In this document: positions 26,371 through 36,195 of the stretch, piece by piece
Layout: each line of letters opens with the position of its first letter
How positions within the stretch are numbered: the stretch's first letter is position 1
NCBI RefSeq assembly: GCF_000383415.1
Contig: NZ_KB911260.1
Location: 159,255-223,254, forward strand
DNA length: 64,000 nucleotides
Reading direction: 5' to 3'
Origin: Hyphomicrobium zavarzinii ATCC 27496
GTDB lineage: Bacteria; Pseudomonadota; Alphaproteobacteria; Rhizobiales; Hyphomicrobiaceae
Position numbers and translations under genes: made by a program
Notes under the pieces: model-generated
What the model was told of the DNA's origin: nothing
Seen by the model: the letters and a program-made list of their open reading frames with translations, nothing else
Databases searched by the model: none

Positions 26371-26571
26371 TGGGACGGCAGCGGGCAGCCGGAAGCAGGC
26401 AGCACGTGTGAGAGTGTAGGGCACGGGGGCTGATACGCCGCTTCCGAGGCTCCGAAGATGGTCGAAACGGTGCAGGAGCGCGCGAACCGATGAGCTCGGA
26501 TCGCGCGCTTTCGTTTTTAGATCGGCCGCTAATACTTTCGACGAGCCGGCATCCCCTTCGCCGGAGACGCG

Positions 26572-27783
26572 CTAGTGCCGCTTCTTCTGGCGCTTGCGCT
26601 CTTTGCGGCTCAGCGGTTTTGCGGGAACGGGCGCGGGATCGCTCGCGAGGGTGAGTGTCGCGGCAGGTGCCTGTGGCCGGGCGGCGGGTTGCTTCGCCGG
26701 CAAGGTTTGGGCTGGCGAGGCTGGAGCCTGGGCGGTCTCGGCTGGTGAGCCACCGGGCGAGGTCATCGCCCTCTCGGCGCGGGCGTGATCCTGCATCGAC
26801 TGGCCTTCCAGGAAGAAGCGCCGAACGGCCGGGTGCTGCGCCTTGATGGTGCGCTCGATGCGGGAGGTCGCCTCCTCGATGGCGGCCGCGGTCGCCTGAT
26901 CCTCGAAATCGACGCTGGCCACCACCAGGATATCGGTGGGACCGAGATGCATGCTGCGGATCTCGTTGATGGCGCTGATGGTGCGCCCGACGCCGCGCTC
27001 GGCCGCGATGGTGGCGCGGATGTCGTGCAGCACGGCGGGGGAAGCCGCCTCGCCCACAATGAGGCTGCGGATCTCGATGCTCATGAAGGCGGCGACGGCG
27101 CCGAGCAGGAGGCCGATCGCGACGGAGGCGTAGCCGTCGGCCGTGGGCGAGCCGGTGAGATGCGAGATGGAGATGCCGAGGGTCGCGATCGTGAGGCCCG
27201 CGAGCGCGGCCGCATCCTCCAGCAACACCGTGAAGAGGGCGGGGTCCTTCGAGCCGCGGAGCGCGCGGAATACGGGTGTATCGCCGCGCCGGCGGTTGAA
27301 CTCCTTGATGGCACGCGCGGCGGAGATGCCTTCGAGGAGGAAGGCGACGGCGAGAACCACGTAGTTGACGATGGGGTCGGTGATGGGGTGCGGGTCGAGC
27401 AGCTTCTCGACGCCCTCGTAAATGGCAACGCCCGCGCCCAGCGAGAACAGCAGGATCGCGACGACGAAGCTCCAGAAATAGAGCTCTTTCGAATAGCCGA
27501 AGGGGTGGACGGCATCGGCGGGCCGCTCGGAGCGCCGGATGCCGTGCAGGAGCAGCACCTGGTTTCCGGTGTCGACGAGGGAGTGGATCGCCTCCGATAG
27601 CATGGCCGACGAGCCGGTCCACGCGGCGGCTGCGAATTTCGCGACGGCGATCCCGAGATTGCAGACCAGTGCAACGACGACGACGCCTGTCGAGCCACCC
27701 GCTGCCACGTGCCTCTCCCTCGATCCCGTGCTCTCGCTCGTGTTTAGGCCGGTTTGTGCCGGCCCGGAAGGCGCCTCATGCAA
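26572..27783 (-). CDS. cation diffusion facilitator (CDF) metal transporter
   Basis: A 403-aa inner-membrane metal/proton antiporter. After about 30 soluble residues come the CDF helices with the metal site SEAIHSLVDTGNQ in TM2 and the signature HPFGYSKELYFW, then TM5 with LLEDAAALAGL carrying the second Asp. The C-terminal cytosolic domain (about 230-330) has the usual ferredoxin-like fold (ILVVASVDFEDQ). A long Ala/Pro-rich tail ends SRKERKRQKKRH, unlike most CDF proteins. Substrate metal cannot be told. Confidence 0.92.
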   Translation of the reverse strand: MHEAPSGPAQTGLNTSESTGSRERHVAAGGSTGVVVVALVCNLGIAVAKFAAAAWTGSSAMLSEAIHSLVDTGNQVLLLHGIRRSERPADAVHPFGYSKELYFWSFVVAILLFSLGAGVAIYEGVEKLLDPHPITDPIVNYVVLAVAFLLEGISAARAIKEFNRRRGDTPVFRALRGSKDPALFTVLLEDAAALAGLTIATLGISISHLTGSPTADGYASVAIGLLLGAVAAFMSIEIRSLIVGEAASPAVLHDIRATIAAERGVGRTISAINEIRSMHLGPTDILVVASVDFEDQATAAAIEEATSRIERTIKAQHPAVRRFFLEGQSMQDHARAERAMTSPGGSPAETAQAPASPAQTLPAKQPAARPQAPAATLTLASDPAPVPAKPLSRKERKRQKKRH

Positions 27784-27815
27784 AAGCCTGCCGCATGGTT
27801 ACACGCGGCAGGCTT
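27782..27815 (-). terminator. intrinsic terminator of the PRC-barrel gene
   Basis: An 11-bp stem, AAGCCTGCCGC (27784-27794) with GCGGCAGGCTT (27805-27815). On the minus strand it is followed by a T-run (complement of AAAA at 27782-27785), so it ends the gene that stops at 27843. Confidence 0.8.
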
Positions 27816-27842
27816 CGCAAACCTTAAAGGCTCAAGTGCCGA

Positions 27843-28508
27843 TCAGGGTGCCGGAGTGGCCGGAGCTGGCTCGCTCGGTGCCGGGGTTGCCGGAGCCTCG
27901 GGAGCGGGTGCAGGCTCGCTCGGCTTGGTGGCGCTGTCGACCGCCTCCTTGGCGGAATCGATCGCGCCCGAGACGGCCTCCTTGGCCTTCTCGATGGCGG
28001 GCGCGGCTGCCTCCTTCGCCTTGTCGAGAGCCTCCTGAGCCTTCTGCTTGGCGTCGTCGAGCTGGGGCTTCGACTTGTCGGAGAACTCGTTGACCTTCTC
28101 CTTCGCGCGCTCGAGCAGCGACTTCGCAGGCTTCTTGCGCTGGAATTCCGGCGCGGTGTCGAGCGTTTCCTTGGTCAGGTCCGGCAGGGATACGAAGAGC
28201 TTTCCGTCCTTCTCCTCGAACTTCAGGGAGGAGAGGTCGACGCCAACCTTCTTCTCGGCCCATCCGAGATAGCCGCCGGTGCCCATAACAACGCCGACGA
28301 CCTGATTCTGGTCGTTGATGATCAGATCCTCGACGTCGCCGACGATGGTGCCTTCTTTGCCGTGAACCTTCGCACCGATCAGGTGATCCTTCGCGAGGTA
28401 CTGGGCATCGGTCTGGGCGGGGACAAAGACGGTATCGGCCCAGGAAAGGGTGGCTGCCAGCGGGGTTGCCACGAGAAGGCCGGCAGCGAGAAGCGAAATG
28501 TGTTTCAT
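27843..28508 (-). CDS. exported PRC-barrel domain protein with helical tail
   Basis: A 221-aa protein with a Sec signal (MKHISLLAAGLLVATPLAA, cleavage near SWA). The PRC-barrel (about residues 38-110) shows KDHLIGAKVHGKEGTIVGDV, EDLIINDQNQVVGVVMGTGG and YLGWAEKKVGVD. A Lys/Ala/Glu-rich helical segment (EKAKEAVSGAIDSAKEAVDS) and an Ala/Pro tail follow, resembling envelope stress proteins of Hyphomicrobiales. An EcfG-like promoter lies 43 nt plus upstream, suggesting general-stress control. Confidence 0.87.
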   Translation of the reverse strand: MKHISLLAAGLLVATPLAATLSWADTVFVPAQTDAQYLAKDHLIGAKVHGKEGTIVGDVEDLIINDQNQVVGVVMGTGGYLGWAEKKVGVDLSSLKFEEKDGKLFVSLPDLTKETLDTAPEFQRKKPAKSLLERAKEKVNEFSDKSKPQLDDAKQKAQEALDKAKEAAAPAIEKAKEAVSGAIDSAKEAVDSATKPSEPAPAPEAPATPAPSEPAPATPAP

Positions 28509-28557
28509 GCGGTTTCAGGTCCTTGGAACAGTATGCGTCTTGTACGTGATGGGACGA

Positions 28558-28582
28558 TACGCGTCTTACAAGCACGGGTTCC
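28558..28582 (-). promoter_or_regulatory. EcfG-type general-stress promoter
   Basis: On the minus strand GGAAC (28578-28582) is followed by 16 nt and CGTA (28558-28561), close to the alphaproteobacterial EcfG consensus GGAAC-N16/17-CGTT. The start codon of the PRC-barrel gene lies about 50 nt downstream. One -10 base differs from consensus. Confidence 0.45.
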
Positions 28583-28876
28583 AAGAAAGCACCACTTTTT
28601 GGCAGGCGTGCGTCCAAACGCACAGGGGAGAAAATCCTGCCAAGGCGCTCGAATCACGGACATAATTGGGGAGGAGACGTGCCTTTCGCCGCGCCAGGAT
28701 TGCAGGGGCGGGGATCGGTCGGCTAAACTCGCCCCTATCGTCGAATCTGCACGCGGACGGGCGTTTTTGGGTAGTTGCTCGATGGCCCCGGGGTGCTTTG
28801 TGAAGTGGGCTCGCGCCTGCCTCTCAAACGACCGGGGTTTCGCCGCCGTCACGTCACCGCTTCTAGGACACCGACA
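28583..28876. other. gyrA upstream region
   Basis: About 290 bp between the stress promoter and gyrA. It should hold the gyrA promoter; no clear -35/-10 pair, operator or small gene was recognised. An inverted repeat, CTTGGAAC (28522-28529) with GTTCCAAG (28578-28585), spans the PRC-barrel promoter next door. Confidence 0.35.
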
Positions 28877-31651
28877 TTGACAGACAATAGTGACCGGCCC
28901 GGCGCCTCAGGTCCGAGCGACATTCGTCCCGTTCTCATTCAGGACGAGATGAAGCGCTCGTATCTCGAATACGCGATGAGCGTGATCATCTCCCGCGCGC
29001 TGCCCGATGTGCGCGACGGCCTGAAGCCCGTGCACCGGCGCATCCTCTACGCCATGCAGCGGCTGGGGCTCGACTGGAACAAGAAGCACATGAAGTCGTC
29101 CAAGGTGGTGGGCGACACGATGGGCGACTTCCATCCCCACGGCAACCTCGCCATCTACGACGCGCTCGTGCGCCTCGCGCAGGATTTCTCCATGCGCGTG
29201 CCGCTGATCGACGGGCAGGGCAACTTCGGCTCGGTGGACGGCGATCCGCCCGCGGCCGAGCGCTATACGGAAGCGCGCCTCTCCAAGATCGCGCAGTTCC
29301 TGCTCGACGATCTCGACAAGGATACGGTCGACTTCAAGCCGAACTACGACGACCGTCTCGAGGAGCCGTCGGTGCTGCCGGCGAAGTTCCCGAACCTGCT
29401 CGTCAACGGCGCGGGCGGCATCGCCGTCGGTATGGCGACGAACATTCCACCCCACAATCTCGGGGAAGTCATCGATGCCTGCATTCTCATGCTCGACAAC
29501 CCGGAGACGAGCATCGACGATCTCACGCAGGTGATCCCGGGGCCCGATTTTCCGACGGGTGGTCTCATTCTCGGACGCGCGGGCGCGCTCGCCGCCTATC
29601 ACAAGGGCCGCGGCTCGATCATCATGCGCGCCAAGGTCGAGGTGGAGGAGATCCGCAAGGATCGCGACGCGCTGGTCGTCACGGCCATCCCCTATCAGAT
29701 CAACAAGCGGGTGCTGATCGAGAAGATCGCCGACCTCGTGCGCGAGAAGCGCGTCGAGGGCATTTCCGACATCTGGGACGAGAGCAACCGCGAGGGTATG
29801 CGGATCGTCATCGAGCTCAAGCGCGACGCGATTGCGGACGTGGTTCTGAACCAGCTCTGGCGCTATTCGGATCTGCAGACCACGTTCGGCGCCAACATGC
29901 TGGCGATCAACGGCGGCAAGCCCGAGCAGCTCAATCTCCGCGACATCATCGAGGCGTTCACGACGTTCCGCCAGGACGTGGTGACGCGGCGGACGCGGCA
30001 TCTGCTGTTCAAGGCGCGCGAGCGGGCGCACGTGTTGGTGGGCCTCGCCATCGCGGTCGCGAACATCGACGAGGTAATCAAGCTGATCCGCTTCTCGCCC
30101 TCTCCGGCGGAAGCCAAGACGCAGCTCATGGCGCGCGACTGGCCTGCGAAGGACATGGCCCCGCTGATCGAGTTGATCGCCGATCCGCGTCACGGCCTCG
30201 CGGCGGACGGCACCTACCGGCTCTCGGAAGAGCAGGCCAAGGCGATCCTCGAACTGCGTCTCTCGCGCCTCACGGCGCTGGGCCGCGACGAGATCGGCGA
30301 CGAGTTGAAGAAGATCGCCGAGGAGATCAAGGACTACCTCGCCATTCTCTCCTCGCGTGCGCGCATCGTCGACATCGTCAAGGGCGAGCTCATCGCCATC
30401 AAGGACGAGTTCGCGACGCCGCGTAAGACGGAGATCGTCGACATCGAAGGCGAGGTCGAGGACGAGGACCTGATCCAGCGCGAGGACGTGGTCGTCACCG
30501 TCTCGCACAAGGGTTACATCAAGCGCGTGCCGCTCTCGACCTATCGCGCGCAGCGGCGCGGCGGAAAGGGGCGCTCCGGCATGTCGACGCGGGACGAGGA
30601 TTTCGTCACGCAGATCTTCATCACGTCGACGCACACGCCGGTGCTCTTCTTCTCATCGCGCGGCATGTGCTACCGCATGAAGGTGTGGCGGCTTCCGGCT
30701 GCGACGCCGCAATCGTCGGGCAAGGCGCTGATCAACCTGCTGCCGCTGGCGCAGGGCGAGGTGATCACGTCGATCCTGCCGCTGCCCGAGGATACCTCAA
30801 CGTGGGCTAACCTCGAGCTTATCTTCGCGACCCGCAGCGGCAACGTGCGCCGCAACGCGCTCACCGATTTCGAGAACATCAATCGCAACGGCAAGATCGC
30901 GATGAAGCTCGACGCCGACGAGGCGGGCGAGGTGGATCGCATCGTGTCGGTCGCCATCGCCTCTCCGGAGGACGACGTGCTGCTCACCACGGCGCGCGGG
31001 CGTTGCATCCGCTTCCTGATCAAGGACGAGGTGCGCCTGTTCAAGGGGCGTGACTCGAGCGGCGTGCGCGGCATCCGGCTGGAGGACGACGACGAGGTGA
31101 TCTCGATGGCGATCCTCACGCACGCCGAGGCCTCGCCTGCGGAGCGTGCGGCCTATCTCAAGCAGGCCGCGCAGATCCGCCGAAGCGAGACGGGGGAGGA
31201 AGCCGAGCAGGCACCCGAAGCCGAGGTTGAGGCCGAGGAGGGCGAAGAGGCTGCGGCGGAGCTTTCGCCCGAACGGTACGCCGAGCTTTCCGCCAAGGAG
31301 CAGTTCGTGCTCACAGTCTCCGAGAAGGGCTACGGAAAGCGCAGCTCGTCCTACGAGTACCGGACGAGCGGGCGCGGCGGCAAAGGCATCGTCGCCATGG
31401 TGGTGAACGATCGCAACGGCGATCTCGTCGCCTCGTTCGCCATCGAGCATTCGGATCAGATCATGCTGGTGACGGACGGCGGCCAGCTCATCCGCTGCCC
31501 CGTGCACGACGTGCGCATCGCCGGGCGCAACACGCAGGGCGTGCGTATCTTCAAGACGGAGGCGGAGGAGCGGGTGGTCTCGGTGGAGCGCATCCCCGAC
31601 GACGGCTCCGACGGCGAAGCAGGCGAGAACGGCGGCGCGGCCGACGCCTGA
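28877..31651 (+). CDS. gyrA: DNA gyrase subunit A
   Basis: The breakage-reunion subunit of DNA gyrase, 924 aa from TTG 28877, chosen because the N-terminus [20 protein letters not shown] matches relatives and the first ATG lies too far in. The catalytic Tyr is in [12 protein letters not shown]; the quinolone-determining region [20 protein letters not shown] is of wild-type form. The GyrA box QRRGGKG (near residue 560) opens the C-terminal wrapping domain. That domain is interrupted by an acidic insertion ([20 protein letters not shown], roughly residues 775-800). A Ser/Asp-rich acidic tail ends the protein. Confidence 0.97.
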   Translation: MTDNSDRPGASGPSDIRPVLIQDEMKRSYLEYAMSVIISRALPDVRDGLKPVHRRILYAMQRLGLDWNKKHMKSSKVVGDTMGDFHPHGNLAIYDALVRLAQDFSMRVPLIDGQGNFGSVDGDPPAAERYTEARLSKIAQFLLDDLDKDTVDFKPNYDDRLEEPSVLPAKFPNLLVNGAGGIAVGMATNIPPHNLGEVIDACILMLDNPETSIDDLTQVIPGPDFPTGGLILGRAGALAAYHKGRGSIIMRAKVEVEEIRKDRDALVVTAIPYQINKRVLIEKIADLVREKRVEGISDIWDESNREGMRIVIELKRDAIADVVLNQLWRYSDLQTTFGANMLAINGGKPEQLNLRDIIEAFTTFRQDVVTRRTRHLLFKARERAHVLVGLAIAVANIDEVIKLIRFSPSPAEAKTQLMARDWPAKDMAPLIELIADPRHGLAADGTYRLSEEQAKAILELRLSRLTALGRDEIGDELKKIAEEIKDYLAILSSRARIVDIVKGELIAIKDEFATPRKTEIVDIEGEVEDEDLIQREDVVVTVSHKGYIKRVPLSTYRAQRRGGKGRSGMSTRDEDFVTQIFITSTHTPVLFFSSRGMCYRMKVWRLPAATPQSSGKALINLLPLAQGEVITSILPLPEDTSTWANLELIFATRSGNVRRNALTDFENINRNGKIAMKLDADEAGEVDRIVSVAIASPEDDVLLTTARGRCIRFLIKDEVRLFKGRDSSGVRGIRLEDDDEVISMAILTHAEASPAERAAYLKQAAQIRRSETGEEAEQAPEAEVEAEEGEEAAAELSPERYAELSAKEQFVLTVSEKGYGKRSSSYEYRTSGRGGKGIVAMVVNDRNGDLVASFAIEHSDQIMLVTDGGQLIRCPVHDVRIAGRNTQGVRIFKTEAEERVVSVERIPDDGSDGEAGENGGAADA

Positions 31652-31878
31652 GCGGCGCCTCGTCCAGCCGCGTCAGGGCGCAGGTATATCTTGCAAAATC
31701 AGATGGATGCGGGCCGGGTAGCGAAAGCTGCGCGGCCCGCATCCGTTTGGGGCTCTGGGTCGAGGAGGTCTTGCAGAGTAAACTCGTGCTGGAAACCCGA
31801 ACGGGTGCGATTGCGTTTAGAGTGCACGCCCAAAGGGTCGAGTTTCCGTGATTTGCGTGGCGGCGGCGACCTTCGAAG

Positions 31879-34476
31879 ATGCCGGAGAATCCCTCCCGAG
31901 TTTGGATGATGACAAGCCCCGAAGGCGTTACCCTCACCAATTGCGATCGCGAGCCGATCCACATCCCCGGCAGCATTCAACCTCATGGCTGCCTGCTGGC
32001 CTTCGATGCGGAGCTAAGGTCGGTCGAACGGCACTCGGCGAACGCCGCGGTGCTGCTCGGCCGCGAGGCAGACTCGCTGATGGGTGCCAGCCTCGACACG
32101 CTGGTGGGGCCGCGCTGCGCACATGACATCCGCAACGTGCTCACCACGTCGACGAATGCGGCGCGGCCGGGTCTCATGATGGGCGCGGCGGTGCCGGATG
32201 GCTCCGCCTTCGATATCGCGGTGCATCGCTACAAGGGCAATGCCATCGTCGAGCTCGAGCCCGCGCGGAGAGATCGCGCCGGAAGGCCGCTCGAGCTGGC
32301 GCGCGCGCTGATCGGTCGCCTCAAGGATCTGAGCAGCGTGGACATGATGATGATGCAGACGCCGCGTCTGCTGCGCGTGCTGCTCGATTACGACCGGGTG
32401 ATGATCTACCAGTTCGCCCACGACGGGGCAGGGTGCGTGAGGGGTGAGGCGAAGCGGGAGGATCTCGAAAGCTTTCTCGGCCAGTATTTTCCGGCGAGCG
32501 ACATTCCCCGGCAGGCCCGTGAGCTCTATCTCAAGAATACGATCCGCATCATCTCGGATGCGAGTTGTGAGCGTATTCCGATCCTGCCGGATCTCGATGC
32601 TTCCGGCGAGCCCTTGGACCTCAGCTACGCGCATTTGCGCAGCGTCTCTCCGATCCATTGCGAGTATCTGCGCAACATGGGCGTCGCGGCCTCCATGTCG
32701 ATCTCGATCATCGTCGGAGGCGAGCTTTGGGGGCTGATCGCATGCCATCACTATTCGCCGCGCTCGCTTTCCATGGCGGAGCGTGTGGCGGCGGAGATGT
32801 TCGGCGATTTCTTTTCGCTCCACCTGGAGGCGCTGCACCAGAAGAACCGGCTGGAAGCGGCTGTCGCTGCGCGGCGCGTGCTCGACGGCCTGTTGCGCGA
32901 GGTCAGCTATCATAGCGACATCGAGAGCTTTCTGCGCGAGCGGATTGCGACGTTCGCCAATCTGATACCCTCGGACGGCGTCGGGCTCTGGATCAACGGC
33001 GCCTATACGGCTCATGGCACCACGCCGCCCGCTGCCGCGATTCCTGCGCTTGCGCGGCTCGTCGCGTCCGTTTCCGAGGGGAAGGTGTGGGGAACGCACG
33101 AGCTTTCGTCGCTGCTGCCTGCGGCGGAAGCCTATCGGGCGGATGTTTCGGGAGTGCTGGCCGTGCCGCTGTCACAGGTGCCGCGCGACTATCTCCTCTT
33201 CTTCCGCAAGGAGGTGGTGGAGACGGTGTCGTGGGCCGGCAATCCCGACAAGGAGTATCAGACGGGACCGTCCGGCGACCGGCTGACGCCGCGCAAGAGT
33301 TTCGCGATCTGGAAGCAGACGGTGGAGCGGCAATCCCTGCCGTGGATGGCGAGTGACCGGGAGAGCGCCGAAGCGGTGCGCACCGCGCTGCTCGAAGTGA
33401 TCATGCGGCAGACCGAGCTTCTCTCTGCCGAGCGGCGCAAGGCAGATGTGCGCCAGAAGGTGCTGAACGAAGAGCTCAATCACCGCGTCAAGAACATCCT
33501 GGCGTTGATCAAGTCGCTCGTTTCGCGGCCGGTGGAGGATGCGCGCTCGCTCGACGAGTACGTCGTGTCGCTCAAGGGGCGTATTATGGCGCTCGCGTTC
33601 GCCCACGATCAGGTGATCCGCAGCGACGGAGGCGGCAATCTTCGGGATCTGCTCGAGGCGGAGCTCGGACCCTACGGGGGTGGCAAGGCTCGGATCACGA
33701 TCGAGGGGCCGAGCGTGGGGCTTGATGCGCGCGCCTATTCGGTAATGGCGCTGGTGTTTCACGAGCTGGCAACCAACGCTGCCAAGTATGGCGCGCTCGC
33801 GGTGGATGGCGGGCACCTCGATGTGCGCTGGTCGCTGACGGAGACTGCTGACTGCGGGGTGCGCTGGCGCGAGACAGGCAAGGTGGGGATGTCGGCGCCC
33901 GCGCGCCGCGGCTTCGGCATGGTTCTGATCGACAGGAGCGTGCCGTTTGATCTCGGCGGTGAGAGCGAGCTGGTGTTCGAGCCGGGCGGTGTCTCCGCGC
34001 GCTTTCTCATTCCGAGCAAGTTCGTATCGGCGGTCAGCGTCGAGCGAGGAAAGACGGGTGCCGTGCGGGCTGGAGCGGGCGAACAATCGGCTACGCTCGA
34101 GGGCCTTCGCGTGCTGATCGTGGAGGATCAGCTCGTGATCGCCATGGACGTAGAAACCGTGCTGTCGCGTTACGGCACACAGTATATCGACACGGCAGCG
34201 ACCTCCGCCGAGGCCCTGCGGATCGTGACGCGGACGGCTCCAGACGTCGCGATCCTCGACATCAATCTCGGCATCGGCACCTCTCTTCCCGTTGCGGAAG
34301 AGCTGACGAGGCGCAAAATCCCGTTCGTCTTTGCCACCGGATACGGGGACTCGCTGATCATTCCCCGCAGCATGGCGTCCGTGCCGATCGTGCGGAAGCC
34401 GCACGACGAGGGGCTGTTGGTGGAGGCTATCAACGTGGCTCTCTCACGTGCACGGGCGGACACCTCGCACGGCTAG
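31879..34476 (+). CDS. bacteriophytochrome with HWE histidine kinase and receiver domain
   Basis: A red/far-red photoreceptor kinase of 865 aa. Cys22 (TNCDREPIHIPGSIQPHG) is the biliverdin attachment site at the head of the PAS domain. The GAF domain has the chromophore motif PASDIPRQAR, and a PHY domain follows (PRDYLLFFRKE, then WAGNP and PRKSFAIWKQ). The kinase is of the HWE type (NHRVKNILALIKSL, His535; FHELATNAAKYGAL). A C-terminal receiver has EDQ, phospho-Asp794 (VAILDINLG) and a late KP. ATGs at codons 10 and 11 are alternative starts. It has no haem oxygenase neighbour to make biliverdin here. Confidence 0.93.
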   Translation: MPENPSRVWMMTSPEGVTLTNCDREPIHIPGSIQPHGCLLAFDAELRSVERHSANAAVLLGREADSLMGASLDTLVGPRCAHDIRNVLTTSTNAARPGLMMGAAVPDGSAFDIAVHRYKGNAIVELEPARRDRAGRPLELARALIGRLKDLSSVDMMMMQTPRLLRVLLDYDRVMIYQFAHDGAGCVRGEAKREDLESFLGQYFPASDIPRQARELYLKNTIRIISDASCERIPILPDLDASGEPLDLSYAHLRSVSPIHCEYLRNMGVAASMSISIIVGGELWGLIACHHYSPRSLSMAERVAAEMFGDFFSLHLEALHQKNRLEAAVAARRVLDGLLREVSYHSDIESFLRERIATFANLIPSDGVGLWINGAYTAHGTTPPAAAIPALARLVASVSEGKVWGTHELSSLLPAAEAYRADVSGVLAVPLSQVPRDYLLFFRKEVVETVSWAGNPDKEYQTGPSGDRLTPRKSFAIWKQTVERQSLPWMASDRESAEAVRTALLEVIMRQTELLSAERRKADVRQKVLNEELNHRVKNILALIKSLVSRPVEDARSLDEYVVSLKGRIMALAFAHDQVIRSDGGGNLRDLLEAELGPYGGGKARITIEGPSVGLDARAYSVMALVFHELATNAAKYGALAVDGGHLDVRWSLTETADCGVRWRETGKVGMSAPARRGFGMVLIDRSVPFDLGGESELVFEPGGVSARFLIPSKFVSAVSVERGKTGAVRAGAGEQSATLEGLRVLIVEDQLVIAMDVETVLSRYGTQYIDTAATSAEALRIVTRTAPDVAILDINLGIGTSLPVAEELTRRKIPFVFATGYGDSLIIPRSMASVPIVRKPHDEGLLVEAINVALSRARADTSHG

Positions 34477-34738
34477 ATGCCCTTTGGGTTACACTCGCGG
34501 AAATTATTACGGGCGGACGTTCGGGCTTCGCCGTTCTGACTCAATGCAGCCGTTTGCTGTGCGAGACGGGGCGAGTCGCGCGGGGCTGTCGTGCGAGCTG
34601 TCCGCTCACAGGGGCGGTCGTTTTCGATTGAAACGCGATCGTGCTCGGCGTCTCTTGTGTGTTCTTTGATTCACGCTCGGGATCGCCTGCGATTCCGGGG
34701 ACTTGCTTGTCGAAGTTGGTTCGCAAAGGGGAAATTGG

Positions 34739-35017
34739 ATGAAGGGTCTATTCGTAGTGGCCGCGTTGTCGCTGTCGATGTCCGCAACGGCCGCGCTGGC
34801 CGTGAATGACGCGGTGAAGAACGCCTGTCGCGACGACTATCACAAGCACTGCGACAAGCTCGAAGTCGGCAGCGACGAGCTGCGCTCCTGCATGAAGTCC
34901 AAGGCGACCGAGCTGTCGAAGGAGTGCCTGCAGGCGCTCGTCGACAACAAGGAAGTCACTGAAAAGGACGTCGAGGAGTACCTGAAAGAGGTCGAGCAGA
35001 AGAAGGCGGCCCAGTAA
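34739..35017 (+). CDS. small secreted protein with cysteine-rich repeat
   Basis: A 92-aa exported protein. A signal peptide (MKGLFVVAALSLSMSATAALA) precedes a four-Cys module (CRDDYHKHC ... CMKSKATELSKEC) resembling the Golgi-protein/FGFR-type cysteine-rich repeat found in proteobacterial secreted proteins. A charged helix (EKDVEEYLKEVEQKKAA) ends it. AAAGGGGAAA lies 6 nt before the ATG. The function is unknown. Confidence 0.8.
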   Translation: MKGLFVVAALSLSMSATAALAVNDAVKNACRDDYHKHCDKLEVGSDELRSCMKSKATELSKECLQALVDNKEVTEKDVEEYLKEVEQKKAAQ

Positions 35018-35043
35018 GGCCCGCAGTCTGCGATCGAATTACG

Positions 35044-35082
35044 AAGGCGCCGGCCCCGTTATGCGGGGCGGCGCCTTTTTTC
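35044..35082 (+). terminator. intrinsic terminator
   Basis: AAGGCGCCG and CCCCG (35044-35058) pair with CGGGG and CGGCGCCTT (35064-35077), followed by T6. It ends the Cys-rich protein gene and faces the convergent Crp/Fnr gene. Confidence 0.85.
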
Positions 35083-35102
35083 GTGAGAGAGGAGGGTCTC
35101 GG

Positions 35103-35807
35103 TCAGATAGCCGGTAACGGCTGGCGGACCGCGGTGCCGTGCATGCGCTCGAGCGTCGTGGCCAGCGGGCATTCGCTTTCGAGCATCTCAATGCTGCGGC
35201 AGACCAGACGATTACGGCCAGCGACCGCGATGAGCCCTTTGGCGCGCATGCGCGAGACGATGCGCGAGACCGTATCCGCATTGAGCGCCAGGTGCTCTGC
35301 GATGTCGGTACGTGAAAGGGGCATGTCGAACACGAAGCCCGCCGGCGTCTGCTTGCCGATGCGGAGCACGAGTTCCGTGATGAGTGCTGCGACGCGCTCT
35401 TCGCCTGTGAGACCGGCGATGATCGCGTTGTGCAAGGCGAGGCGCGCCGTCTGGTTCGCGACGCGATCCGAAACATAACGTGCGAGGTTGGGATCGGTCT
35501 CCATGGCGGTCTTGGCGGCCGACCAGCGGACGCGCCAGACCTCTCCGCTCTCCGTCGCCGCCGTAATCTCGGAGCCGTCGAGCGGCGGCATGGCGGCCGA
35601 ACGCACGCAGTCTCCAGGATAGAGGATGCTCATGATCTGGTGACGCGCATGGGGCATGGATGCCCGTGCGAGAAACAGCCCTTTGCGGACCAGATACAGG
35701 GTCTCGTCAGGCTCTCCTGTGAGAGCGATCTTCTGACGCTTGCGCGTAGCAATGCGAACCGCGTGCGGTTCCAATTGCTGCAGGATGAGGTCGGGTGCGG
35801 GTTTCAT
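35103..35807 (-). CDS. Crp/Fnr-family transcriptional regulator
   Basis: A 234-aa regulator with a cyclic-nucleotide-binding-like sensor domain (LYLVRKGLFLARASMPHARH, ILYPGDCVRSAAMPPLDGSE) and a C-terminal winged helix (LSRTDIAEHLALNADTVSRI, then RMRAKGLI). It lacks the N-terminal Cys cluster of true FNR, so oxygen sensing through an Fe-S centre is unlikely; it looks more like a FixK/Dnr- or CooA-type protein. The recognition helix TVSR fits TTGAc-type boxes, three of which lie just upstream and may mediate autoregulation or control of ompW. Confidence 0.88.
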   Translation of the reverse strand: MKPAPDLILQQLEPHAVRIATRKRQKIALTGEPDETLYLVRKGLFLARASMPHARHQIMSILYPGDCVRSAAMPPLDGSEITAATESGEVWRVRWSAAKTAMETDPNLARYVSDRVANQTARLALHNAIIAGLTGEERVAALITELVLRIGKQTPAGFVFDMPLSRTDIAEHLALNADTVSRIVSRMRAKGLIAVAGRNRLVCRSIEMLESECPLATTLERMHGTAVRQPLPAI

Positions 35808-35946
35808 GTCGGATTAGCGGATCCCGTCCGTTTCGATTCTGGTTGTTGCACCCGCCTTGCGGCGGGGCGACGGTCACGATGAATCCGGTGCGGATCCTCC
35901 TCCCTCGACCGTCTGAACCACATCTACATCTTCGGGACGGAGCGCC

Positions 35947-36076
35947 TTGACGGCAGTCAAAAGGGGGCATTTCGGAGCCTGGCGCCGTTGCCGCATCCAA
36001 ATTGATCCAGGTCAACACTCTCGTGGCGGCGCAGCAACGCAGCGAGTGGATTGATTTTCCTCCTGACGCACGTCAG
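35947..36076. promoter_or_regulatory. three FixK/FNR-like palindromes between the Crp/Fnr gene and ompW
   Basis: TTGACGGCAGTCAA (35947-35960) is a perfect TTGAC-N4-GTCAA palindrome. TTGATCCAGGTCAA (36002-36015) differs from the FNR/FixK consensus TTGAT-N4-ATCAA at one base. CTGACGCACGTCAG (36063-36076) keeps the TGAC-N4-GTCA core. Centres are 55 and 61 bp apart. They lie 140-270 bp upstream of the divergent regulator and 120-250 bp upstream of ompW. Confidence 0.6.
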
Positions 36077-36195
36077 CTCGCCCAGCGAATTGCCGCTTAA
36101 GGTCAGTCCCCGACCCAGCACAAAGTCAAGGCATCAGGTGCCGGCGCGTCGATTGAGTCGGTTACGGGGGTTTCAGGCGGAAGGACGCGATTATC

